Part shown: positions 22,736 through 34,348 of the stretch, piece after piece | Position numbering within the stretch: position 1 is the stretch's first letter | How the letters are laid out: the number at the start of each line of letters is the position of its first letter | From: Oikopleura dioica | Taxonomy: Eukaryota > Chordata > Appendicularia > Copelata > Oikopleuridae | Length of the DNA stretch: 64,000 bases | Assembly (NCBI GenBank): GCA_907165135.1 | Contig: OU015569.1 | Location: 10,354,501-10,418,500 of the forward strand | Direction of reading: 5' to 3' | The notes under the pieces: generated by a model | Database searches by the model: none | What the model saw: only the letters and a program-made list of their open reading frames with translations | What the model was told of the DNA's origin: nothing | Translations under genes and position numbers: made by a program

Positions 22736-23210
22736 CATGGCCTGATGCTTTTTGCGAGATAAACTGCTCCATAAACCTGCGATTCATAATTCTGCCTCAT
22801 AAACTGCTCGTTTTTGTAAATATTAAAATAAAAAAACGACAAGATTTGTATGAAAGCCATGTATATTTATCCTGACAGAGAAGAAGAAAAAGGGTGCGAC
22901 AAAGTTGTTCATAAGATTTTAGTTTTCGAACTCATGAAATCTTATGCTTTCGTGTTTTAAAAAGTTTGTTACGTCCAGAATGGAGGAATCATTTATTTAA
23001 GCCAATAAATTAAATTTAGGTAAAGCTGTAATGAGATAGGGTCAAGACAACTTAGAGGGTTCTCAATGGAGCAATAAATAATATTCGATATGTCTGTGAT
23101 AGGGCTTTAAAATCTTTTCAAAAAGAATGATCAGAATCTCAAAATTGATCATTCTAAAAATTAAATAAGAAGTTAAAGCCTTGCCTAATCTGTTGCTTTG
23201 TAAATGTTCT
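22736..23210. other. Convergent 3' regions
   Basis: AT-rich, without genes. AATAAA at about 22827 fits the plus-strand membrane-protein gene. Reverse-strand AATAAA motifs (TTTATT on the plus strand, for example near 22992) could serve CYC1. Confidence 0.5.
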
Positions 23211-24410
23211 TTACTTGAACTTTCTCAAGTCCTCAGAGCGAACGACCTTCATGGTCTTAGAAGAGGCAAACACTCGCTTGGTGCCGACTGTGACCAAGAA
23301 GAAGACGGGAACGAAGAGGCCAAGGATTCTCATCAAAGCGAGTTGTCGGTTATCCTAAACAATTGATTGATCTACCTACAAAAATCTGCTTCTTTTACCT
23401 TGGAAACATCGGTGGAGTATCGCAGGAAGGTGACGATATCTTTAGCGATCTGGGACATGTATGGTGGAGTGTCATCACCCATCTCCTTGTAGTCAACAGT
23501 TTCGTTGTAGATAGGCTTAAATAAACACTGAGGAAGGGATTTATAGAGTTGCATCAGTACCTGAGCCATACCAATAGCACCACCAGCGAAGTAGGCATTG
23601 TAGTTCATGCCTTCAGCGACTTGGACACCAGCTGGGGGATCGCAGTAGCCAGTGAGAAGCTAGAACATATATAGTTAATACAATTGTTGACTGTAGGGAT
23701 GACAGTGGAACTGGACTTACAGAGTAGAGGTAGTTCTCGTTGCCTTCTCGGGCCCAGCAGATGAGGGAAAGATCTGGGGGGAGGGCACCAGCGTTGGCGG
23801 CTCGCGCGGCCTTCTCGTTAGCGTATGGCTTGGGGATAGTGTCAAATGGCTTGCATGGTCGAACGACGGGGTTGCCTTCATCGTCGGGGGTGTCGTCGAC
23901 GCACTCGAACTCCTTGGCAATCTTCTTGACTTCTTGCTCGGTGTGGGACTTGCCGATCAACTCTCGGAAGTAGAAATACTGGAGAGAGTGGCAGGTGGAG
24001 CAGACCTAATTGACAGCGAATTGAGAATCGTTTCGAGTAGAGAGATAAAAGCGCTTACCTTCTGGTAGACGTACCAGCCTCGTCGGAGGGCAGCGGCATC
24101 AAGGGCGTTACCGAACTTGTTGAAGTCCCACTCGTAGGTAGGAAGGTGGGGTCCGCCACCGGATGCCTTGGCCTTTTTCGATTCCGTGAAGCCTGAATAG
24201 GATTTTTTCAAAATCACTTGATGATTTTCGGCAATTTTTTAATTTAATTTATCTTGAATTTGAATGCATAATCTTTGGCAAGAAATCTGTTTTTCCTGAA
24301 ATTGATTTTTTGGGAAATATCTAATCATTCGTACCGTCAAGGGAGACGAAGAATGTTCCAACAGCGCCGCCGGCGAGTGTTCCGGCTGTAAGTCGGCGAA
24401 TCGCTTGCAT
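23211..24410 (-). CDS. CYC1: Cytochrome c1, respiratory complex III
   Basis: Catalytic haem subunit that passes electrons from the Rieske protein to cytochrome c in the inner mitochondrial membrane. Exons from the ATG at 24410: presequence (MQAIRRLTAGTLAGG), LPTYEWDFNKFGNALDAAAL, the haem motif VCSTCHSLQ, RELIGKSHTEQEVKKIA, KPYANEKAARAANAGALPPD, WAREGNENYLYSLLTGY, FAGGAIGMAQPIYN with the Met ligand region, and the C-terminal anchor MRILGLFVPVFFLVTVGTKR ending VVRSEDLRKFK. Introns are small GT-AG. Stop at 23211-23213. It is the last gene of the minus-strand row PSMD8-IQUB-CYC1. Confidence 0.95.
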
Positions 24411-24653
24411 TCTAGAACCGAAGAATTATATTCTCTTGCGACTACGTCATAACGTGAATAGTTTGCCCCCGGGAGCGTGCGTTAGCTATGCAATGAGTTT
24501 GAGTGTTGACTCACACTATTGGTCTGATCTTATTTCACGCGCCCGAAGCGAGAAAAAAGTCCTTTTTTTCAAGAGTTTTTTTATGAAAAGAATATTATGT
24601 TGCAGTATAAAAATAGAAGCTCAGTTGTTAAGAATATATAAGAATAGCAAAGA

Positions 24654-26846
24654 TCATGTAAGAGAAACACCAGTAACTTCTTGGCAGAGTCCGTCACCAT
24701 GCGATCGTTCACTGAGGAATCGAGACATTCCTTTGACTCTAAAGAAAAAGGGATTTACTTAACTAGTAGAGTGGAAGCGCCCTTACCTTGAGAAATATTG
24801 TCTTGCTTGGAGATGCTTTCTGTGAACCTTCTGGAACATAATGGGACCGTAACCGTCCTCGGGGCTGGCCAGACTCGCGTGCGCTTCTTCTTCTCTTTTG
24901 GTGATAAGGAAGCAATTCCACGGGCTCCAGTTTTCAGATTTTTTCCACTTGCAGAGGGTGAGATCTTCCTGCGTGTGCGAAAGGGCCGACTTCATCGACC
25001 AAATATTCAAAACGAGATGTCGAATGTCGCCTTCAGCCATTACATAAACAAGCTAGAAAGAAAGAATCACGTGTTATATAATCGCGCCGCAATAGCAAAA
25101 GGTGCTCTTACATCTGAGTCTGGATACTTCTTCTTGAGTTCTTTCATCACTTGCTTGATGTCGATAATATCAGGATGAGGATTTGGATTGACTTTTCCGC
25201 GGTGCGCAGCGGTGAGCTCGAAGTTAGGCGGAGCAGCGTAAGGCCAAATTGCAAGAGGCCAGTGTGACAAGTAATTCGACGATGAGCCCATTTTGACGAC
25301 CTTGCTTCTGAGTGCCTCTGCGTCCTGAAAGAGAAAGAAGTGGTTAGAGAAGACGAGAGGAGGTCTACGTACCTGAGGAACAGTGAGATGGCGGGCCGCT
25401 TCTGGATTGAACTTAGGATCTCGACAGAATTGCAAGTAAAGATGGAGAATACGCGCGCGTAGTCCATTGAGCAGCGACGAGTTGACGCCGCGTACAAGCA
25501 TTTCGGCCTCGCGCTCGGCCAAGCCAATCAGTTCTTTAGTGAGTTTACAGTCGGGCACGCCGGCAACAATGTTCTTAAGGGTGAGCAGCATGTCGATGCG
25601 CTCTTCACGATTGAGGCCTTCCATTTTCAGTGCGTTGTAGAGATCTCGAAGCTCCTTGGCGCGGAGCGTGTAGCCCGTTTCCATTTCAAACTGGCCGGGT
25701 TCTCCGGTCCAATTCACCATTGAAATCCACTTGCCGTCCTTGGCCTTCCATTTTCGTGGGGCAGCACAGGCGTTCAAGAACTTGGCAATTTTCAGGTCTT
25801 AATAACAGGGCTAGAAGTGGATCGATTCGTGCAATTAACCTTTAGTTTCTTGATTGGCTCGGATTTTATGTCGGCCAATGGCGGCAACAAGTTGTGCAAC
25901 TTGCTCTTCGAGAGTCGCCAAAGCAGCCTTTTGTTCCGCCAGGGTTTCGGAGTTCGCCCGGATAAGGGCTACCTGCTCATTTCGCCAGCTCGTAAGCGCC
26001 GCCCAAACCAAGTCGAAGTCTTTTTTAGAACGCGGGTTCAATCTCCCTTCCAGATTCTTCTGGCGCCGTTTTCTACGTTCTTCTTCGATGCGCTCCTTTT
26101 CTTCTTCGAGCCAGTTCTCATACTAAGCAACTAAGATTAAGAACTTGATTCAATGAAAAAGGCCTTACCGCTTCTCGATCTTCTTTCAACTGCGCAGTAA
26201 TGATTTTAGCAAGATACCGCCTGAAGTATTTCTGAATAACAACCGCCGCATCGTTCCGTCTTTTTGCTATCGTATCTGCAAGAGTGTATTCACCAGGCGT
26301 GATGATGATGTCGTCACGGGTTGAGACATAATGGCCAGGCTAAAAAAAAACATAATTTTCCGCCGCTAAAAGGCGTTTTTTACCTTGGTCATCTGAGTTG
26401 AAGCATCCTGCGAAGTTTGGAAAGTGACATTTTTGTACTCGTATGTTTGAGTATCACGATTGTTTCGCTCGCAGGTGATCTTCTTGATGGCTCGATTGGT
26501 TTGCGTTTCGGCATTGTGAAACTCTGATTTTTTTTAAATACAAAGATGAGATCATTATCATTTACCGTTGTGGTTGAGTTTGTGCCTCCAGCCACCAAGC
26601 CATTGTTTTTTGCCTGTGTAGGGATCGATCTCCACTTTAGTGGGAATATAATCTGGCGTTTCGTTAGTCTCCTCCTTGATTTCAATTGGAGTTATGGGGA
26701 AAGAGATATGTAGTTAATTCAACCTGAGGAGTTATTGGCGTATTATTTACAGGATCTTCGTATTGGACTGGGCTTGGATCGTCAGGCAGCGGATGGACCG
26801 CGCCATTCTCATCCCAATCTTGCGTTCCCTCCAACGGGTGCTCCAT
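24654..26846 (-). CDS. IQUB: IQUB-like axonemal radial-spoke protein lacking the ubiquitin-like domain
   Basis: The order matches IQUB: KKQWLGGWRHKLNHN, AAVVIQKYFRRYLAKIITA (IQ motif), RLNPRSKKDFDLVWAALTSW, the coiled segment before AAIGRHKIRANQETK, a long conserved helical region (MLLTLKNIVAGVPDCKLTKE; EAEMLVRGVNSSLLNGLRAR), and a C-terminal block NWSPWNCFLITKREEEAH ... HLQARQYFSR. Stop at 24654-24656. Vertebrate IQUB has an N-terminal ubiquitin-like domain. Here only about 45 acidic/Pro-rich residues precede the conserved core, and the gap to the upstream gene is 171 bp. IQUB is a ciliary radial-spoke protein. Several GT-AG introns are visible. Confidence 0.88.
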
Positions 26847-27017
26847 CTTAATGAAAAAGAGGATTTTAGATAAAAACTTTTCCGGGTTGATAGTTCTAGA
26901 GATGGTGTATTTAGATTTTTTGTATAAAATTAAATCCCAGGCTTTAAGATATATAAATAAAAAAATACAGAAAAAATACAGAGAAAATTTTTCAATGGAA
27001 AACTAGTAAGAAGAAGG

Positions 27018-28263
27018 TTAGACAATCATTTCCAAGTCGCAGGCATATTCGAGCATTTTTTCTGTAACTTCCTTCGAAGGGATGCCTTCCTTGACTTCTT
27101 CACGTGGGAATACGATAACGTTCTCGTCGTAGTCCCATTTGTGCTTCGAGCAGATCTCCTACAAATTAAGATTGTCGGAAAAAGGCGAAAAAAATGAACC
27201 TTGAGTTGTTCTGGAGTTTGGAGGCTCATCAGGCGATGAATTTCGCTGGTCTTCATTTCTTTGTAAGCAGATTCAATATTTGCAGCGATTTCGTCACGAA
27301 CAGTTTCTCGTATGAGCTCCATGAAGTAGCGATAGTCCGAAACGGGGAGCATAAAACTGCGATCAAGTATCTACGCGTTTTAGAACTTCATTCGAAAATT
27401 ATCCTCCTACCCGGTTATATCGCCCTTCCATCAAGCATCGTTCAATTTTTAGCGGCTGCGTGATAAATGGGCTTTTCTCCATCTCTTCGAAAGTGAACCG
27501 CTCAACTTCTGTATGAAACTCGGCGAATTTTTCTCTGCCAAAAGGCTGAAATTTTCCAGCATAAGGTTCATGGAATAGAAAATTGTTCAAGTTACCTCAT
27601 GAGATTTAGTCCAAGAATTTTGACTCGATCATAGGACTTTGGAAGGACTTCTCTGAAGTCAAAGTGATAGGGCTTGAGCTGGGCGATGTATCTATGAAAA
27701 GCTGGAATGTCACGAATTTCGAGGGAGTATAACGCGCCAATTTCGAGCATCTGTCGCGCGACCCGGAGTTCCTAAAAGATGTTGAGCTTTTAGACTTCAG
27801 CTAATTATCTTCAATAAAAGAACAGAAGAGCATGCTGGTCGATAAGTGGGTAATTGAATGATAAATGTATGACGATTGGTTTATCTTAGAACCTGTCACC
27901 TACCCTGTTCTTATGATATTTATCATATTTAAATTTCGGTTTATTACTCTTTGGCTCTTCTTCCGGAATGTCCATCTTCTCATCCTCGGCCTCACAGCCA
28001 TTGTCCTTCAAAGGAAGGAAATTCATGCCCGTGATGTGAATTTTGAGTTTGGCGAGGGTTTCACCAGCTGCCTCGAGATTTCGATTTTTAATTGAGAACT
28101 CTGTGAGCAGCTGATTGATAAGTTCCATTGCCTTTCGATACTTTTCTTCGGCCGGATCAAGTGGCTTCAAAATCTTACTTCTCGGCGGTCGTCTCGCCTT
28201 CATTTCTTCCGACATTTCAGGCAACTTTCTGCGTGCTTTTTCCTTTGATTTATCGTCTGCCAT
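27018..28263 (-). CDS. PSMD8: 26S proteasome non-ATPase subunit 8 (Rpn12)
   Basis: Lid subunit of the 19S regulatory particle. The N-terminus is basic (MADDKSKEKARRKLPEM), then KYRKAMELINQLLTEFS, LAKLKIHITGMNFLP, RVARQMLEIGALYSLEIRDI, FHRYIAQLKPYHFDFREVLP, GLNLM, FAEFHTEVERF, IERCLMEGRYNR, YRYFMELIRETVRDEIAANI and the PCI-domain end AYKEMKTSEIHRLMSL, closing LEYACDLEMIV (TAA 27018-27020). The family's closing LEMIV is conserved. There are short GT-AG introns and one of about 115 nt after YHKNR. CPT2 ends 214 bp upstream and IQUB starts 171 bp downstream, so an operon is likely. Confidence 0.92.
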
Positions 28264-28476
28264 TCTGTAAAATGTTAACGTTTCACTTTTTAGGTAGAAC
28301 GACGCGAAGTTTATGACTTTGAAGAGAAGTTGGTTAGTGAATAACCAGTAAAATAAATAAATAATAAATAAAAAATATACAGAAACGAGGAACAGTTATT
28401 TCGTAAGGAAAAAAGTGGCTCTTTCTTGCTAGTAATCTTCTTGATAGATGAATAGTATTAAACACATCGTCGTGGT

Positions 28477-30976
28477 TTACATCTTTGCAGCTTTGTCGAC
28501 TACAGTTTTGAGTGTCTCCCAGACCTCGTTCGCTGTCTGGGTAAATACAGTGGGATCAACGCCGTTTGCTGGGAAGGCAGAAGCAGTCACTCCGATCCAG
28601 TTCTAAAAGGAAGTGATTCTAGAGAAGGGCGGCTATTTCTCACGTCATAAACCATGTAGCCGAGCGCGTATCCATCGGGAACCACTGGTCCAAATCCTCC
28701 AAGCTTGACGTGTGGCGAGTTGAGAGTGGATGTAGACATGCGGAAGTAGTTCATTACTTCAAAGGTCTTGTCCAGCACGAATTTCGGCTGAAATAAATGA
28801 TAAAAACAGAGATTAATTCAGATATTTACTTGTTCAGCACCCTTGACGGTTGCTTGGTATCGGATTCCAAAGAGATGTCGATCGAATCCTTCGCCAGAGA
28901 GACAGTCTTTAGTCATTACATTGTGGACCTTGATTGCCTTTCTCAAAAGCCTGTCGATTTCACGGCAATCTTCTACATTGTTAAAGTCGGCGTTGACGTA
29001 GAACTTGGCGAGTTCGACTGCTTCATGAGTGCAAGGACGAATAGTTTCAGTTCGCCCGTGCTGGAAGGCGCAAGTTGATGCGGACTCGTACGTTGCGCAT
29101 TGATAGCCTTAGAATAATACGATGCTTAAAGGAGAGTCAGGGAGGCTTACCGTGCAAAAGTCGATGCGCGATTTGAAGGGATAGCTGAAGGAAGCCATCT
29201 GCGCCCAAGTTGCGCGAGTTCATCCAAGTTCTGTTGACTTCGAAGTTCTGGCCAAAAGAAACTTCAAGCCCGTTGATTTGCTCGTTGTGATAGTTGATGG
29301 CACTTTTGATTTCGGATTTTAGGTTGTCAGATAGGACGAACTTGACTTCCGTGGGCGCGTCGGTAGAGATAGGTGAGCTCATTCCTTTGATGTCCGGGTT
29401 GAGGGTGCAGTCCGATTGGATGTGTTCCTGAACTAGAAAAAAGATAAAACTGCATGCAGAGAAGAAAACAGTACCTTTGTTGAAGTAGCTCAATACGCAC
29501 GCTCCATCGCCCCAAGCGTGCTCAAAATTGAGGCCTGAGGTTCCATCAGGTTTCACGATGATGGAGAAGCTTTTATCCACCCATCGATTTTCCGCTGGGC
29601 CCCAGAGCATGGTCGAAAGAACACCAGTAGTGTCAGTTGCTAAAAGACAAAATAAGCAAGTTTTATGCTTTATTCTTTCCGCGTAAATGATGAAATAATG
29701 GCGATAACTGGCTCACCACAAAAAGTTTCGTTTTTAACGTCAAGTCTTACTATAGAAGGAGCAAATGTATGTGATCACAATTTTAGTTTTACTTACTGTC
29801 ATCCTCATCCAAATTCAGAAGGAACATAGCATCGTCAATCAAACTCAGCGCGAATTCGTTTCCTAGTTCGACCAGCTCTTGTCTATTCGCAGTCCATTTA
29901 TCTCGATCAGTGTTTGCCAAGGCAGATACAGCGAATTCCGTCTTGCCTTTTTTCTCGGCATCGTCGATAATCTTCTCAATGTCGGTGTAGATGTCCTCGA
30001 CGGATCGAGCATTTCTGTCACCGTTCGGGCCTTTGTTGAGTACGTCTAGAAGGTAGAAGCGGCCACGGGTGAGGACGATAACGTGGTTCGCCTTTTCGTC
30101 AGCTTTTCTTATCACATCTTTTTCCGCTGTTGGAATACGCGTCGAGTAGAACAAGTTTTCGATCTGAGACATGTCCAGTGGGAAGCTTCCGTTGGCAGCG
30201 TAGGGCAAGTATCGAATCGATTGATTGTCGATGCCCTTGGAAGCGATGGAGATGCGCATCTTTGGTAGAAGCTTGGTGAGTCGCGCAACATTGTCGCTTG
30301 GAGGGTCTTTCATGTTGAAAACCTCTGGCGGCAGGTGACCATCGGCGAGGGTGAGATAGTACTTTGCCGAGGCCCAGCAGTACATTGCCGCGCGGGATTT
30401 CTGATTGTTCAGTTTTGGATTCGGGTGATCGTTCCAGACAAGCAAAGGGTTGTAGTTTACCGGCAGCGAGCGACGGTCGGACAAGTACATGTCGCTCCAC
30501 GGAGCCCAGAGATGCGAGCTCTCGGGATGCGCCTTGTCTCTAGCTCGCAGCTCAGCGTCGAGCACAGGCCCATCGTTCTCCACGAATTCTGAAAGATTCG
30601 GAATTAAAATTTTAGAGTACTCTAGCAAATCATTACCATTCAAATAACTTCTAACTCGTTGAATATCTTCTTTCGTTATTTCTGGGTGTCCTTCGAGCGC
30701 TTCTAGAGAGGTGATATATTTGTGCAGGGATTGATTCAAGGAAGGAATAGGCAGCCGCGGTAACGCACCCTAAAATCCGCTAGAAAACATGGACGTTTTT
30801 GTGACAGTTTACTTGGAAATGAAATGTTGGCAAAATCGTCCGGGCAAGATGGTCTCTTGGGTGAAATGCTTTGAGGTAGCTTAAGAAGTAGTTTGTTACT
30901 TTTTGAAATTGAAGCGTTTTTTGTACCTCAAGGTAGCATGGAGCTGGCGTCTTGATAGAGGTCTGATTCGATTCAT
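28477..30976 (-). CDS. CPT2: Carnitine O-palmitoyltransferase 2, mitochondrial
   Basis: Inner-membrane enzyme that re-forms long-chain acyl-CoA from acylcarnitine for beta-oxidation. The ATG at 30976 opens a basic targeting peptide (MNRIRPLSRRQLHATL). Then come TILPTFHFQGALPRLPIP (family signature), WAPWSDMYLSDRRSLPVNYN, SFPLDMSQIENLFYSTRIP, the catalytic-His motif LNFEHAWGDGACVL, AFQHGRTETIRP, GEGFDRHLFGIRY, STSTLNSPHVKLGGFGPVV and DNWIGVTASAFP. It ends at TAA 28477-28479. Length (about 660 residues) matches the family. Introns are small GT-AG. It heads the minus-strand row CPT2-PSMD8-IQUB-CYC1 with gaps of 171-244 bp. Confidence 0.95.
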
Positions 30977-31127
30977 AAAATTGACGATTTCAATCTAGAG
31001 AGAAATTCGCTTTAGTAAATTCTGATAAGTTTCTAGGTCAGGATGAGTGAGAGCAGCTTGAGTAATAAAAATACAAGAGGACGCGCACCCAGATTATAAA
31101 ATCCACAAGATCGAAGGTCGTTTACAT

Positions 31128-31199
31128 GACTCCTTGGCGCAACGGTAGCGCGTCTGACTCCAGATCAGAAGGTTGCGTGTTCGAATCACGTAGGGGTCA
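31128..31199 (+). tRNA. tRNA-Trp (CCA)
   Basis: Seven-base acceptor stem GACTCCT/AGGGGTC (one T-G pair), D-arm GGCGCAACGGTAGCGC, anticodon stem TCTGA/TCAGA with loop CTCCAGA (anticodon CCA at 31160-31162), and T-arm with GTTCGAATC. A- and B-box promoters are intact, there is no intron, and a T-run (Pol III terminator) begins about 6 nt after the 3' end. It is the only plus-strand gene in the 23-62 kb block. Confidence 0.96.
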
Positions 31200-31563
31200 A
31201 ATCCTTTTTATATTTTTTTGTTTATTTTTGCTAATTGTAAAATTCACTGAAGATTTCATAGGTTTTTCCATTGATGAGTAATTGTAGTAACAGTGAAGAG
31301 AGGTTGAAGAAGTCTCAGGGAACGATTCTTTTGGCAGCGTTAAGTTTGGTTCAAGTCTTCCTTGAAAATCGGTCTGTTTTCATAATTGCGTTAATTTTCA
31401 TCCTAATAATCTCTTCGCGGCTTTTCTACTAGAGCGTCCAGGAAGGTTTTTGACGCGTGTTGGCACCGGCACGTGACGAGATGCGGCTCCGCAGGTAGCC
31501 GCGGCTATCTGTCGAAGTTTTGCGGCTTAAAAGGGCTCGTTGTCGGGTAATAGAATCGTTGTT
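31200..31563. other. Intergenic, between tRNA-Trp and the STT3B stop
   Basis: T-run terminator of the tRNA, then AT-rich DNA and a GC-richer patch (about 31460-31520) with short self-complementary pieces (GCGGCTCCGC, AGCCGCGGCT). No gene seen. Confidence 0.5.
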
Positions 31564-34108
31564 TTACCTTTTGGCCTTTTTCTCCTTTGACTTTTTGAGT
31601 TTGAGAGCAGCGTCACTATTGCTTCTTGGTTTCACTAGAAAAGAGAGGCTACAAAGGACACCAATAAATATGATTTCTAACCTTTGTAGATCCTGACCAA
31701 CCAGTTTTCGGTTGTGTAGGCTTCCTCTAAGTGCTTCAACTGAAAATATCCAGATAAGTTATTCATGAAAACGAAAATGTAACTAACTTTTATATTCTTG
31801 ACGCCGATTTCCGTATTCCTAGTCCGGTCAAAACCCTGCGGTCCATTCATATCTCCATGATCGAATTCCCCAAACCTGTATTATAAACGGATTATTTTCT
31901 AGTAAAATAAGCATTCGGTACCTGTAGAAGCTTGTTTTGTACATGACACTGTCTGTGAATGTTTTTGGCGCGCTCGCATCGACTTTGTATTCTCCCTGAA
32001 TCCGTCGGATAGTTCAATCATCTTTGATCATGAAGTTACCTGTGGAGTGAAATAGTTGGACTCCTTGATTTCATCTGGATGCTCTCCTTCAGCGATTCTG
32101 ACCATCCAGAGGAACTTGTTGATGTCATCGCCCGAGTAGCCGATGACACCACCGAAGATGACGAGAACGTAGTCAACATTGAGCTCCTGCATTATTTCAT
32201 AAGCTTTATCTTCATCACTAGCCATTGCTTTGCCCACCATGGCGATGTGCGTGTTGTTCCAAGTATTGTTATCAACGAGGGTAGATCGATCGGCCATACC
32301 GGCGATTTGATAGCCGTAGTCCCACCAGGACATGACTCGGGACTCGTCGGGGGTGTTCGTTCGGAGCCAGTAGTATGCTTCGCGAAAGTCGTCAAGAATG
32401 TTTCGTGTTCCATCGCGGTTGTGGGTGGAAAGAACGACGGAAGGTGAGGAGTAGGCGTTGGAGGTGACCCAGGTGCAGTGAGTGCCGAACATGAACAAAA
32501 TCATCACGAGCAGAATGCAAATAATCGAACGCAGTTGATTGGCCACAGCGATTTCTTCTTCGGTTGGAGCTGGTGCGGATTCATCCTCTTCACTCTCGGC
32601 AGGAGGCGGCTTCGAGGAAATGAAACGGTTGAACAACTCGCTAAACACGATCGCGGAAAGAATACAGACGATAGGAGTAAGGGTGAGCATGAGGCGGACC
32701 ATGACGCCAGCGAAATAGGCAGAAAACACGCCGTAAATGATGAGGAAGACGCGGGAGTCGTCGTATTGCTGGACACAGAGCCACAGTCCAGCGGGGAAAA
32801 CGGCGACAAGAATGTGTAAGTCAAAGAAGAAGGAAGTCCAAGTTGTGGGCTGATGTTCGGACACGGAAGAAATGATAGGAATATGAATGCGAGCGTAACC
32901 AGTGTCCCAAAGCGAGTAAAAACGACCACTCCAGGGGGCGACGATCCCCGAGGCCGTCAAGAAGATGATAGCGGCGAGACCAAGAGCGAATACGAGAAGA
33001 CTGAATATCCAAAAAAGCCGCTTCATTTTTTGCTCGCCTAGGCGATGTTTCAGGAAACCGAAAAAAGCGATGACTTGTACGAAGCCGAAAACCCCGAAAG
33101 AAGCCATGTGCTCACTTGTGCGAATCGGCTGGAATCCAACAAAGGGAATGTTCATTGCACACAGTTGCCCGATCGTGTAAAATGTCGTGTACGCTGTGTA
33201 ATGTCGAAGTGAAAAGCGACCGATGAGGATCAGGACGAACACGTGGAGTGGGATGATGTTGATTATGTACACGTATCCACCCCAAGCAGATACCATGTAG
33301 AAATACGACAAAGCGCAGAAAGTAGCCCACTAAAAATTAAAGTGAAGAAATTGAGTTGGCAATTCATAAGAGACATACCATTATAGAACCACTTTTCATC
33401 GCCTTGATCCACAAGAAATAGGTAAACTGGAGAGCGAAAATAGCGATTCCTTCATTGTCGTAAGAGCCAGCCACTGATCTTGAGATGTATCCTTATGTAA
33501 AAAAAGTTTAAAATGGATAGATAATCTTTGTCTTACCTGGTGCAATAGAGATAAAAGCAGCAGCAAATAAGCCTGCTCCATCGGACCAGAGCTCCTTGAA
33601 AAAGATTTAGGGGGTGTTTCAAAGAGCATGTTACCTTAGTCAAAAGATAGGTTGAAAGAGCTGTTAGCCCAGAAAACAGGGGAGCGGTAAAGACGCAAAC
33701 ATCCTTTATAAGTACAGAAAAGCCGAGAAAATTGGAGATCGAATGGATGATCCCTGCTGTCAACATGAGGCCAGGATAAACAGTGCCGCCGACAATGCGG
33801 CCAAGCGGATACCATGCTCTTTCGTCGAACCAATTTAAAAACTCGTAGAATCCGTGTTCTGTCAAACGCTTTGTCGCACGGAAGTTGAACCAGGGATCGA
33901 ACTCGTGGATGATCGATTCAAAGCGGATCACAGCAAAAAGCCTGCGATTGACGGGATCATCATTTTTTATCAAAGGAGTTTCTTCTTACCTGGAACTGAA
34001 TCCGAGAATGCACACTGATGTTAGAATAACAATCGTTAGTAACGACTTGATTGCTTTGACGTTGCTTTGACATTTCAAGTCGACGATCGGTGTCACGGGA
34101 TCAGACAT
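31564..34108 (-). CDS. STT3B: Oligosaccharyltransferase catalytic subunit STT3B
   Basis: ER multi-pass enzyme that transfers the lipid-linked glycan to Asn-X-Ser/Thr. Start at 34108 ([16 protein letters not shown]). The N-terminal catalytic loop has [15 protein letters not shown]; later [69 protein letters not shown] and [19 protein letters not shown]. The hallmark [20 protein letters not shown] is followed by [25 protein letters not shown] and [19 protein letters not shown] and the long acidic loop before [16 protein letters not shown] favour STT3B over STT3A. The C-terminus is Lys-rich ([10 protein letters not shown]), stop 31564-31566. About 12 membrane segments. TPR ends 240 bp upstream. 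Confidence 0.96.
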
Positions 34109-34348
34109 TTCAAAATCATGCAACGATTTCTTAAAAAACGATGTTCGCTACTTATCATTAGGATGGGAAAATACGCGACTTATCACAGCTACTGATAAAT
34201 TCAAAAATTGTTGATAGAACAATTACAAATTAATTTCACTTTTTTTAAACATCAACGTTTATTGGGTGTTTTTTTTCGGTATTCAATGGCAGTAAGTGAG
34301 GTGGCAAATAAAATTGAGCTAAATGGAAAGCAAGAAGAATTCTTGCTT

